In this document: positions 33,768 to 41,830 of the stretch, in pieces
Numbering within the stretch: position 1 is the stretch's first letter
Layout: each line of letters starts with the position of its first letter
DNA from: Ramlibacter sp.
GTDB taxonomy: Bacteria; Pseudomonadota; Gammaproteobacteria; Burkholderiales; Burkholderiaceae_C
Length of the DNA: 48,920 bases
NCBI GenBank assembly: GCA_021323335.1
Contig: JAJTCN010000017.1
Location: forward strand, 1 to 48,920
Direction of reading: 5' to 3'
Made by a program: the position numbers and the translations under genes
The notes under the pieces: generated by a model
Databases searched by the model: none
Seen by the model: the letters and a program-made list of their open reading frames with translations, nothing else
Told to the model about the DNA's origin: nothing

Positions 33768-34622
33768 ATGCCTTCCTCGCTGATCCGATACCTGCCGGGC
33801 AGCGCCCCCCTGGTGCTCGATTCGCCGCACAGCGGCGTGGACTATCCCGAAGACTTCCGTCCCGCGGTCGAGCTCGCCACGCTGCGGCGCGCCGAAGACA
33901 CCCACGTCGAAAAGCTGTACGACTTCGCGCCGGCCCTCGGCGCCGCCTGGATCGAGGCGCTGTTTCCGCGCAGCTACCTCGACGCCAACCGCAACACCAC
34001 CGAACTCGACGTCGGCCTGCTGGCCGACGACTGGCCCGACCCCCTGTCCGACGACCCCGCCGTGCTGTCCAAGATCCGCCTCGGCAAGGGCCTGGTCTGG
34101 CGCTGCACCGACGAGGGCCTGGACATCTACGACCGCAAGCTCACCGCGGCGGAGGTGCGGCAGCGCATCGACAGGTGCTGGCGGCCCTACCACGCGGCGG
34201 TGGCCGATGCGATAGCCGCCGCCCACGCGCGGCACGGCTACAGCATCCACCTGAACTGCCACTCCATGCCGGCGGTCTCCGGCCCGTATTCCACGGACTT
34301 CCCGGGCCTCGTGCATGCCGACTTCGTGATCGGCGACCGCGACGGCACGACGGCTTCTCCCGCGCTGTCGCGCATGCTGTGCGACTGGCTGCGCGGCTTC
34401 GGCTACGACGTGGAATACAACCACCCGTACAAGGGCGTTGAGCTGGTGCGTCGCTACGGGGAGCCGGCCGCGAACCGCCACAGCATCCAGGTGGAGCTGA
34501 ACCGCAAGCTGTACATGGACGAGGCGACGCTGCAACCCCATGCCGGCTTCGAGCGCCTGCGCGGCCACCTGCGCGAGATCGTGCAGCGCCTGCTCACCAC
34601 GGACCCGCGGACGCTGCGCTGA
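33768..34622 (+). CDS. hutG: N-formylglutamate deformylase (N-formylglutamate amidohydrolase)
   Basis: 284 residues. Family motifs: [16 protein letters not shown] near 15-30, [51 protein letters not shown] and [12 protein letters not shown]. The metal-binding region is intact. The enzyme releases formate and glutamate in histidine degradation. The symbol is by family; hutU, hutH and hutI are not in the window, so it may instead act on related N-formyl or amido dicarboxylates. The stop overlaps the next start by 1 bp (TGATG). Confidence 0.85.
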   Translation: MPSSLIRYLPGSAPLVLDSPHSGVDYPEDFRPAVELATLRRAEDTHVEKLYDFAPALGAAWIEALFPRSYLDANRNTTELDVGLLADDWPDPLSDDPAVLSKIRLGKGLVWRCTDEGLDIYDRKLTAAEVRQRIDRCWRPYHAAVADAIAAAHARHGYSIHLNCHSMPAVSGPYSTDFPGLVHADFVIGDRDGTTASPALSRMLCDWLRGFGYDVEYNHPYKGVELVRRYGEPAANRHSIQVELNRKLYMDEATLQPHAGFERLRGHLREIVQRLLTTDPRTLR

Positions 34623-35743
34623 TGGACCGGGTCGACGCCGTCGTGATCGGCGCGGGCGCGGTCGGCCTGGCCGTGGGCCGCGCGCTGGCGCAAGCCGGCC
34701 GCGAGACCATCGTGGCCGAGGCCCAGGCCGGCATCGGGCAAGGCGTGAGTTCGCGCAACAGCGAGGTGATCCACGCCGGGCTGTACTACACGCCCGGCTC
34801 GCTGAAGGCGCGGCTGTCGGTGCGGGGCAAGGAATTGCTCTATGCGCTGTGCGCGTCGCACGGCGTGGACCATCGGCGCTGCGGCAAGCTGACGGTGGCC
34901 AACAGCGACGAAGAGGTGCAGGCCCTGCGCGGGCTGCAGGACCGGGCGGCGGCCAACGGCGTGCCCGTCGACTGGCTGTCGGGGGAGCAGGCGCGGGCCA
35001 TGGAGCCGGCGCTGCGCTGCATCGCGGCGCTGCATTCGCCCACCACCGGCATCGTCGACAGCCACGGCTTCATGCTGGCCTTGCAGGGCGACCTGGAGCG
35101 CGCGGGGGGCATGGTGGCGCTCGGCACCGAGGCGGTGTCCGCGCGGCTCTCGGCCAGCGCGGGCGAGCCGCACGTGCTGCGCTTCGCCGACGGCAGCGAG
35201 CTGGCGGCGGATGTCGTCGTCAATTCGGCGTCGCTGCACGCCTGCTCGCTGGCGCGGCGTTTCGAGGGACTCGATTCGCGCTGCGTGCCGCGCGAATGGT
35301 TCGCCAAGGGCAATTACTACGCGCTGGCCGGCAGGGCCCCCTTCACGCACCTGATCTACCCGGCGCCGGGCGACGCCCACTTGGGCACGCACCTCACGCT
35401 GGACCTGGGCGGGCAGGCCAAGTTCGGGCCGGACATCGAGTGGCTCGATGTGCAATCACCGGAGCAGATCGACTGGCGGGTGGATCCGGCGCGCGCCGAC
35501 GGCTTCTATGCCGAAGTGCGGCGCTACTGGCCCGGCTTGCCCGATGGTGCGCTGGCGCCGAGCTACAGCGGCGTGCGCCCCAAGATCCACGGGCCGCACG
35601 AGAAGGCGCCGGACTTCCGCATCGACGGGCCGGCCTTCCACGGGGTGCCGGGCCTCGTGAACCTGTTCGGCATCGAGTCGCCCGGCCTGACCAGCGCGCT
35701 CGCCATCGCGGCAGTCAGCGCCGGCCTGCTGCTTGCGCCTTGA
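34622..35743 (+). CDS. FAD-dependent L-2-hydroxyglutarate oxidase-like protein (DAO family)
   Basis: 373 residues. FAD Rossmann start [19 protein letters not shown], then [25 protein letters not shown], a motif characteristic of L-2-hydroxyglutarate dehydrogenase/oxidase (LhgO). Also [25 protein letters not shown] and a C-terminal [13 protein letters not shown]. It oxidises an L-2-hydroxy dicarboxylate to the 2-oxo acid, passing electrons to O2 or quinone. Translationally coupled to the upstream deformylase (TGATG). Its 3' end overlaps pyrD by 29 bp on the opposite strand. Glycerol-3-phosphate dehydrogenase and D-amino-acid oxidase are less likely. Confidence 0.82.
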   Translation: MDRVDAVVIGAGAVGLAVGRALAQAGRETIVAEAQAGIGQGVSSRNSEVIHAGLYYTPGSLKARLSVRGKELLYALCASHGVDHRRCGKLTVANSDEEVQALRGLQDRAAANGVPVDWLSGEQARAMEPALRCIAALHSPTTGIVDSHGFMLALQGDLERAGGMVALGTEAVSARLSASAGEPHVLRFADGSELAADVVVNSASLHACSLARRFEGLDSRCVPREWFAKGNYYALAGRAPFTHLIYPAPGDAHLGTHLTLDLGGQAKFGPDIEWLDVQSPEQIDWRVDPARADGFYAEVRRYWPGLPDGALAPSYSGVRPKIHGPHEKAPDFRIDGPAFHGVPGLVNLFGIESPGLTSALAIAAVSAGLLLAP

Positions 35744-36767
35744 AGGCGCGCGCGACCTGGTCCACCAGCGCCGGGCCGCGGTAGATGAGGCCGGTGTAGA
35801 TCTGCACCACGTCCGCGCCGGCGCGCAGCTTGGACAGCGCGTCTTCCGCGCTCAACACCCCGCCGACCCCGATGATGGGAAACCCGGCTCCCAGCGCCGC
35901 GCGCAACTGGGCGATCACGCGGTTGCTGGCCTCCAGCACGGGCGAGCCGCTCAGGCCGCCGGCTTCCTCCGCGTGCCGCAGGCCCTGCACGCGATCCCGC
36001 GCGATGGTGGTGTTGGTGGCGATCACGCCGTCCATGCCGTGGCGGCGCAGCGTCGCGGCGATCACGTCCACCTGCGCCGCGTCGAGGTCGGGCGCGATCT
36101 TGACGAACAGCGGCACGCGCCGGCCATGGGTGGCGGCGAGCTGTTCGCGCCGCTGCGCGATGGCCGACAGCAGGGCGTCGAGCGCCTCGTCGCTCTGCAG
36201 CGCGCGCAGGTTCTTCGTGTTCGGGCTGGAAATGTTGACGGTCACGTAGTCGGCATGCGGATACACGCCCGCCAGGCAGGTGAGGTAATCACTGGTCGCG
36301 TTCTCGATCGGCGTCGCCGCGTTCTTGCCGATGTTCAGGCCCAGCAGGCGCCCCTGCGCACGGAAGGACGAACGCTGCACGTTGGCGATGAACGCATCGA
36401 GCCCTTCGTTGTTGAACCCCAGGCGGTTGATCAGCGCGTTGGCCTCGGGCAGGCGGAACATGCGCGGCTTCGGGTTGCCCGGCTGCGGCTTGGGCGTGAC
36501 CGTGCCGACCTCGACGAAGCCGAAGCCCATGGCGCCGAGCGCATCGATGCAGCGGGCGTTCTTGTCCAGGCCGGCGGCCAGGCCCACGCGGTTGGGAAAG
36601 CGCAGCCCGGCCAGCTCGATCGGGTCCGGCACGAAGCCGTTGCAGTAGGCGAATCGCAGCGGCGTGTGCTGGAGGCGCTCGAGCGAGCCCAGGGTCAGCT
36701 CGTGGGCCGTCTCCGGGTCCAGGCCGAAGAGGAAAGGGCGGGCAAGGGCGTAGGGCAGGAGGGACAT
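35715..36767 (-). CDS. pyrD: Dihydroorotate dehydrogenase (quinone), class 2
   Basis: A 350-residue membrane-associated enzyme of pyrimidine synthesis, oxidising dihydroorotate to orotate with quinone. N-terminal helix segment ([22 protein letters not shown]) is the class-2 quinone/membrane part. FMN-site motifs: [54 protein letters not shown] and [27 protein letters not shown]. Length is normal. Divergent from rpiA and convergent with the FAD oxidase (overlap 29 bp). No nearby pyrimidine genes; pyrD is commonly isolated. Confidence 0.95.
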   Translation of the reverse strand: MSLLPYALARPFLFGLDPETAHELTLGSLERLQHTPLRFAYCNGFVPDPIELAGLRFPNRVGLAAGLDKNARCIDALGAMGFGFVEVGTVTPKPQPGNPKPRMFRLPEANALINRLGFNNEGLDAFIANVQRSSFRAQGRLLGLNIGKNAATPIENATSDYLTCLAGVYPHADYVTVNISSPNTKNLRALQSDEALDALLSAIAQRREQLAATHGRRVPLFVKIAPDLDAAQVDVIAATLRRHGMDGVIATNTTIARDRVQGLRHAEEAGGLSGSPVLEASNRVIAQLRAALGAGFPIIGVGGVLSAEDALSKLRAGADVVQIYTGLIYRGPALVDQVARAFKAQAAGRR

Positions 36768-36807
36768 CCGATAATTCCGGCTTCAACAGGTCAACCGGGG
36801 ATTGTGC

Positions 36808-37398
36808 GTGACGCAGGATGAACTCAAGACATTGGTGGGCCGGGCGGCGCTGAAGGACCGGGTGCCGGGCGCCGTGTCCAGCTCGGTGGCGTCCACCGAG
36901 CGGCTGCAGGCGATCGGCGTGCGGGTGTTCGACGCCAACGAGGTCGGCGAACTGGCGGTCTACATCGACGGCGCCGACGAGATCGACGGCCGCGGCCACA
37001 TGGTCAAGGGCGGCGGCGCGGCGCTCACGCGCGAGAAGATCGTCGCCGCGCAGTCGCGCCGCTTCGTCTGCATCGCCGACGAGTCCAAGCGGGTGGAGGC
37101 GCTGGGCCGCTTCCCGATCCCGGTGGAGGTGATCCCGATGGCGACGCAGCGGCTGGTGCGCCAGTTCGCCGCGAAGGGCGGCAGCGCGAAGCTGCGCCAG
37201 AAGGACGGCCAGCCGCTGGTCACGGACAACGGGCAGCACATCCTGGACGTGACCGGCTTGCAGCTGCGGGACCCGCTCGCCTTCGAGAGCGAAGTGAATC
37301 AGTGGCCCGGCGTGGTGACGGTGGGCGTGTTCGCCCACCAGAAGGCGGCGGTCTGCCTGCTCGCCACCGCCGGCGGCGTGCAGACCATCGAGTACTAG
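36808..37398 (+). pseudogene. rpiA: Ribose-5-phosphate isomerase A with a deleted phosphate-loop segment
   Basis: 196 residues from the GTG at 36808 (TTG at 36802 also possible), against about 220 for Rpi[15 protein letters not shown] runs directly into [15 protein letters not shown]. By comparison with E. coli RpiA, the intervening stretch of about 27 residues is missing, including GxGTGST, the ribose-phosphate-binding loop. The rest is intact: [61 protein letters not shown]. The loss is a multiple of three, so the frame survives, but activity should not. Convergent with the glutaredoxin gene, 4-bp stop overlap. Either inactivated or an assembly deletion. Confidence 0.8.
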
Positions 37399-38030
37399 AA
37401 GCGGATGCCGGCGGGGTTGGCCGGCGACTGGGTCGAATCCCGCGACGGCAGTTCGGCGCGCTCGGGCGCCGGCGCCTCGGCCGTTGCCTCCCGCACCTGC
37501 ACCGGCACCAGCGCCGAGGGCGCCGGGTTGCGGTAGTTGGCGGGGAGCTGCGACGTCTTGGGGTAGCCCGCGGCGTCGAGGTACTGCGTCCACTCCGACT
37601 CGGAGAACCCGGCCAGGTGCTGGCCGCCGAGGGTGGCGAAGGGCACGCGCGGCTGGCCGGCTATCTTTTGCAGCGCATCGATGTCGGCCTGCGTGGTGAT
37701 GGTCCGCTCGGTATAGGGCACGCCGCGCTGCGCCAGGAAGCTGCGCGCGGTGTTGCACGGCGCGCAATCGCGGCTGGTGTAAAGCGTGAAGGGGAAGCGG
37801 GTGGCGGCATTGCGCAGGTCCAGCGGCAGGCTCGCCGTGCTGGAGCCCGCCGTCGCCGGCATCTGGACGGAGTTGGCCGCCGTGGCCTTGCCGTCCGGCG
37901 GCGGCCGGTCGGAGAAGGTCACCTTGCCGTCCGGCCCGACGATGCGGAACACCTGTGCCGAAGCCGGCAACGCCCACAGCGCGGCACAGCCCACGATCGC
38001 GGCCCCCGCGGCCAGTCGCACAGACATCAT
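37395..38030 (-). CDS. Exported DUF4124-glutaredoxin-like protein
   Basis: 211 residues. A signal peptide ([26 protein letters not shown]) is followed by a DUF4124 domain ([19 protein letters not shown]) and then a glutaredoxin-like fold with the active site [18 protein letters not shown] and [21 protein letters not shown]. The C-terminal ~40 residues are Pro/Ala-rich. It is probably periplasmic; the CxxC suggests thiol-disulfide exchange. It starts 30 bp after the prlC stop on the same strand and may be its operon partner. Confidence 0.85.
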   Translation of the reverse strand: MMSVRLAAGAAIVGCAALWALPASAQVFRIVGPDGKVTFSDRPPPDGKATAANSVQMPATAGSSTASLPLDLRNAATRFPFTLYTSRDCAPCNTARSFLAQRGVPYTERTITTQADIDALQKIAGQPRVPFATLGGQHLAGFSESEWTQYLDAAGYPKTSQLPANYRNPAPSALVPVQVREATAEAPAPERAELPSRDSTQSPANPAGIRF

Positions 38031-38060
38031 CTGATACCCCCCGTTCTTGACCTTATTGTG

Positions 38061-40082
38061 TCAGGCCATGCCCTGGTGCCGCAACAAGGCATCGAGCGTC
38101 GGTTCGCGGCCGCGGAAGGCCTTGAACGACTCCATCGCGGGCCGGCTGCCGCCGGCCTCCAGGATGGCCTGCCGGTATTTTCGGCCGGTGGCAACGCTCG
38201 GCATACCGTCCTTACCCGCTGTTTCCTCGAACGCCGCATAGGCATCGGCGCTGAGGACTTCGGCCCATTTGTAGCTGTAATAGCCGGCCGCATAGCCGCC
38301 CGCGAAGATGTGGCTGAATGTGTGCACCATGCGGTTGAAAGCCGGCGGATGCAGCACGGAAACCTCCTCGCGGACCTGCTGCATGAGGGGCATGAAATCG
38401 CCGGCCGGATCGTGTTCAGAATGCAACAGCATGTCGAACAGGGCGAACTCGATCTGCCGCAGCGTCCCCAGGCCGCTCTGGAAGTTCTTGGCCAGGAGCA
38501 TCTTGTCGAACAGCTCGCGCGGCAGCGGCTCGCCGGTGTCGACATGGGCGGTCATGTGCTTGAGGACGCCCCATTCCCAGCAGAAGTTCTCCATGAACTG
38601 GCTGGGGAGTTCCACCGCGTCCCACTCCACGCCGCTGATGCCCGAGACGTCGCGCTCGTTCACGCGCGTGAGCATGTGGTGCAGGCCGTGGCCGGATTCG
38701 TGGAAGAGGGTGATCACGTCGTCATGCGTCAGCAGCGGCGGCCTGCCGTCCACGCCTTCGGCGAAGTTGCACACCAGGTGCGCGATGGGCGTCTGCAGGC
38801 GGCCGTCGTCGGGGCGCAGCCAGCGGGCCCGCACGTCGTCCATCCAGGCGCCGCCCCGCTTGCCGGTGCGGGCGGACGGGTCGAGGTAGAACTGGCCGAC
38901 CAGTTCGCCCCCGCGCTCGATGCGGTAGAACTCGACGCTCGGGTGCCAGGCCGGCGCATGGTCGCGGCGAATCTCCACCTCGAACAGCGTCTCGACGATC
39001 TTGAACAGGCCCGCGAGCACCTTCGGCGCGGTGAAGTACTGCTTGACCTCCTGCTCGCTGAACGCGTAGCGCGCTTCCTTGAGCTTCTCGCCGATGTACG
39101 GCCAGTCCCAGGCCTGCGGATCGGCGATGCCCAGCTCCGCCTGCGCGAACTGGCGCATGTCCTCCACGTCCTTCAGCGCGTACGGGCGGGCGCGATGCGC
39201 CAGGTCGCGCAGGAACTGGACCACCTGCTTCGGCGACTCCGCCATCTTGGCGACCACGGAGACCTCGGCGAAGTTGCCGAAGCCCAGGAGCTGGGCTTCC
39301 TCGCGCCGCAAGGCCAGGATTTCGCGCACCAGCGGCGTGTTGTCGAATTTCGGGTCGCCCTGGTCGCTGGCACGGGTGACGTAGGCACGATACAAGCGCT
39401 CGCGCAGGGTGCGGTTGCGGCCGAACTGCATGACGGGCAGGTAGCTCGGCATCTTGAGCGTCAGCTTGTAGCCCTCCCGGCCCTCCGCCTCGGCCGCGGC
39501 GCGGGCGGCCTGCACCACGTCCTGGGGCACGCCGTCGAGTTCGTCCTCGGAGGCGTAGTAGGAGAAGGCGTCGGTGGAGTCCAGCGCGTTCTCGCTGAAC
39601 TTCTGGCTCAGCTCGGCCTGCCGCTCCTGGATCTGCGCGAAGCGCTCCTTGGCCGCGCCCTGCAGTTCGGCGCCGGAGAGGGTGAAGTTGCGCAGGGCGT
39701 TCTTGTGGGCCTGGCGCTGCTCGGGGCTGAGGCCGGCGGGATCGATGGCCTTGTACTTGGCGTAGAGCTTTTCGTCGGAACCCAGCCGCGTCCAGAACTC
39801 GGTGACGCGGGGCAGGGCTTCGTTGTAGGCGGCGCGCAGTTCCGGCGTATCGGCGACCGCGTTGAGGTGGCCCACCATGCCCCAGGACCGGCTCAGGCGC
39901 TCGGTGGCGACGTCGAGCATCTTCGAGATGGCGGTCCAGTCGGCCGGAAAGTCAGCCTGGGTGACCGCGGCGAGCGCCTGGTCCGCCTGGCCCAGCAGTT
40001 CGTCCATGGCGGGGGCGACGTGCTCGGGGCGCACCTGGTCGAAGAGGGGGAGGTCCTTGAAGTCGAGGAGGGGGTTGCTCAT
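38061..40082 (-). CDS. prlC: Oligopeptidase A (M3 family metallopeptidase)
   Basis: A 673-residue cytoplasmic zinc peptidase. The M3 motif FHESGHGLHHML holds the two zinc His and catalytic Glu; a downstream Glu (SGVEWDAVELPSQFMENFCWEW) supplies the third ligand region. The N-terminus (NPLLDFKDLPLFDQVRPEHV) is typical of oligopeptidase A. The ATG at 40082 is preferred over 40091. It degrades short peptides, including signal-peptide fragments. Upstream lies the 95-bp foldback element and folD; downstream is the exported glutaredoxin gene. Confidence 0.94.
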   Translation of the reverse strand: MSNPLLDFKDLPLFDQVRPEHVAPAMDELLGQADQALAAVTQADFPADWTAISKMLDVATERLSRSWGMVGHLNAVADTPELRAAYNEALPRVTEFWTRLGSDEKLYAKYKAIDPAGLSPEQRQAHKNALRNFTLSGAELQGAAKERFAQIQERQAELSQKFSENALDSTDAFSYYASEDELDGVPQDVVQAARAAAEAEGREGYKLTLKMPSYLPVMQFGRNRTLRERLYRAYVTRASDQGDPKFDNTPLVREILALRREEAQLLGFGNFAEVSVVAKMAESPKQVVQFLRDLAHRARPYALKDVEDMRQFAQAELGIADPQAWDWPYIGEKLKEARYAFSEQEVKQYFTAPKVLAGLFKIVETLFEVEIRRDHAPAWHPSVEFYRIERGGELVGQFYLDPSARTGKRGGAWMDDVRARWLRPDDGRLQTPIAHLVCNFAEGVDGRPPLLTHDDVITLFHESGHGLHHMLTRVNERDVSGISGVEWDAVELPSQFMENFCWEWGVLKHMTAHVDTGEPLPRELFDKMLLAKNFQSGLGTLRQIEFALFDMLLHSEHDPAGDFMPLMQQVREEVSVLHPPAFNRMVHTFSHIFAGGYAAGYYSYKWAEVLSADAYAAFEETAGKDGMPSVATGRKYRQAILEAGGSRPAMESFKAFRGREPTLDALLRHQGMA

Positions 40083-40172
40083 GCCGCACATTTTGCGGCA
40101 GACCCGGACTCTTCAATGCCTCAGGGGCATTGGTGTTGCTGATCGCGGTGATTGGAGACGAGCGGAGGTCCT

Positions 40173-40267
40173 TCAACGCAGAAGACGCAAAAGGAAGACA
40201 GAAAACGCAAAAGGACTTCCTGGATTCTTTTGCGTCTTTGGCTGTTCTTCTGCGTCTTCTGCGTTGA
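40173..40267. repeat. 95-bp foldback (nested inverted-repeat) element between prlC and folD
   Basis: Two 41-base arms (40173-40213 and 40227-40267) face each other around a 13-base loop. The outer 17 bases (TCAACGCAGAAGACGCA) and inner 9 (ACGCAAAAG) pair perfectly; only the middle mismatches. Low GC and purine-rich relative to neighbours. It fills the gap between two co-directional genes. It resembles the short palindromic repeats scattered in Burkholderiales genomes and could act as a terminator, mRNA stabiliser or MITE-like unit. Confidence 0.75.
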
Positions 40268-40280
40268 TTTCCCGGCGCGT

Positions 40281-41135
40281 CTAAACCTTCACGGACCGTT
40301 CCGCAGCCTCGATGGTGTTGACCAGCAGCATGGCACGCGTCATCGGGCCGACGCCGCCTGGCACGGGCGTGATCCAGCCGGCGACTTCCTTCACGCCGTT
40401 GAAGTCGACATCGCCGCACAGCTTGCCTTCGTCGTTGCGGTTCATGCCGACGTCGATGACCACCGCGCCGGGCTTCACCATGTCGGCGGTGAGGACGTTG
40501 CGCTTGCCGACGGCGGCGACCACCACGTCGGCTTGCAGCGTCAGGGCCTTCAGGTCGTTCGTGCGGCTGTGGCAGACCGTCACGGTGGCGTCGCGCCCCA
40601 GCAGCATCAGCGCCATCGGCTTGCCGACGATGTTGCTGCGGCCGATCACCACGGCATGCTTGCCCTTGAGGTCATAGCCGATGGAATCCAGCATCTTCAG
40701 GCAGCCGTACGGCGTGCAGGGCCAGAAACCCGGCTGGCCCACCATCAGCGCGCCCGCGCTGGCCACGTGGAAGCCGTCGACGTCCTTGGCGGGCGAGATG
40801 GCTTCGATGACCTTGTGGCTGTCCATGTGCTTCGGCAGCGGCAGCTGCACCAGGATGCCGTGCACCGAAGCGTCGTCGTTCAGCGCCCGGATGCGCGCCA
40901 GCAGGTCGGCCTCCGGCAGCGTGGCGGGGTGCCGCTCCAGCGTCGCCTTCAGGCCGGTCTGTTCGCTGTCGGCCACCTTGTGCTTCACGTAGACCTGGCT
41001 GGCAGGGTCTTCGCCCACCAGCAGGATCGCCAGGTGCGGCTGGATGCCCCTGGTCTTCAGGGCTTCGGTGCGGCCCGCGGCTTCGGCACGGATTTGCTTG
41101 GCAAGCGCGTTGCCATCGATGATTTGCGCTGTCAT
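40281..41135 (-). CDS. folD: Bifunctional methylenetetrahydrofolate dehydrogenase/cyclohydrolase
   Basis: 284 residues. It interconverts 5,10-methylene- and 10-formyl-tetrahydrofolate with NADP. Motifs: [14 protein letters not shown] (catalytic Lys), [22 protein letters not shown], the NADP-binding [18 protein letters not shown] and [15 protein letters not shown]. Full length and intact. It starts 10 bp after the FixJ-like regulator stop, the same direction, so is likely cotranscribed with the sensor pair. The foldback element follows its stop. Confidence 0.95.
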   Translation of the reverse strand: MTAQIIDGNALAKQIRAEAAGRTEALKTRGIQPHLAILLVGEDPASQVYVKHKVADSEQTGLKATLERHPATLPEADLLARIRALNDDASVHGILVQLPLPKHMDSHKVIEAISPAKDVDGFHVASAGALMVGQPGFWPCTPYGCLKMLDSIGYDLKGKHAVVIGRSNIVGKPMALMLLGRDATVTVCHSRTNDLKALTLQADVVVAAVGKRNVLTADMVKPGAVVIDVGMNRNDEGKLCGDVDFNGVKEVAGWITPVPGGVGPMTRAMLLVNTIEAAERSVKV

Positions 41136-41145
41136 GGAAACCCCC

Positions 41146-41772
41146 TCAACCCTTGGGCGGCTGCTGTCCCAGGGCGATCTTGAGGAGGTCGGCGACGGTG
41201 TTGGCGTTGAGCTTTTCCATGATGTTGGCGCGATGCGCTTCCACCGTCTTGATGCTGATGCCCAGGTCGTCCGCGATCTGCTTGTTCAGGCGGCCGGCGA
41301 CGATGCGCTCGAGCACCTGCGCTTCGCGCGACGTCAGCTTGGACAGCAGGGCGTCGCGGCTGGCGGCGCTCTGGAAGTCGGCGAAGGTCTCCTTGGCGCG
41401 GTCCAGCATGCGCTCGACCAAGCTGACCAGCTCGTCTTCCTTGAAGGGCTTCTGGATGAAATCCATCGCGCCCTTCTTCATGGTGTTCACCGCCATCGGC
41501 ACGTCGCCGTGGCCGGTGATGAAGACCACGGGCAGCGGCGACTTGCGTTCGACCAGCCGGTCCTGCAGCTCGAGGCCCGTCATCCCCGCCATGCGGATGT
41601 CGACGATCAGGCACGCCACTTCGCGCGGGTCGTAGCGGGCGAGGAAGGACTCGGCGGAGTCGAAGCAGCGGACGCGGTAGTCCTTGCCTTCGAGCAGCCA
41701 TTGCAGCGAGTCACGCACGGCCTCGTCGTCGTCAACGACATAAACCGTGCCCTTCTTGGGAATCAAAGACAT
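41146..41772 (-). CDS. FixJ-family response regulator (REC + LuxR HTH)
   Basis: 208 residues. Receiver: [19 protein letters not shown], Asp58 in [13 protein letters not shown], Lys in [59 protein letters not shown]. The [27 protein letters not shown] stretch is the FixJ/TodT/StyR signature. It is the partner of the PAS kinase whose stop lies 58 bp upstream. Divergently placed aceE-aceF next to this pair suggests control of pyruvate dehydrogenase or central carbon flow, but that is inference. Confidence 0.92.
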   Translation of the reverse strand: MSLIPKKGTVYVVDDDEAVRDSLQWLLEGKDYRVRCFDSAESFLARYDPREVACLIVDIRMAGMTGLELQDRLVERKSPLPVVFITGHGDVPMAVNTMKKGAMDFIQKPFKEDELVSLVERMLDRAKETFADFQSAASRDALLSKLTSREAQVLERIVAGRLNKQIADDLGISIKTVEAHRANIMEKLNANTVADLLKIALGQQPPKG

Positions 41773-41830
41773 CAGAAAAACCTCCGCACTTCGCGCTCCG
41801 GTTCCATTCGGCTTGGGGCGGCCCGGCGCC

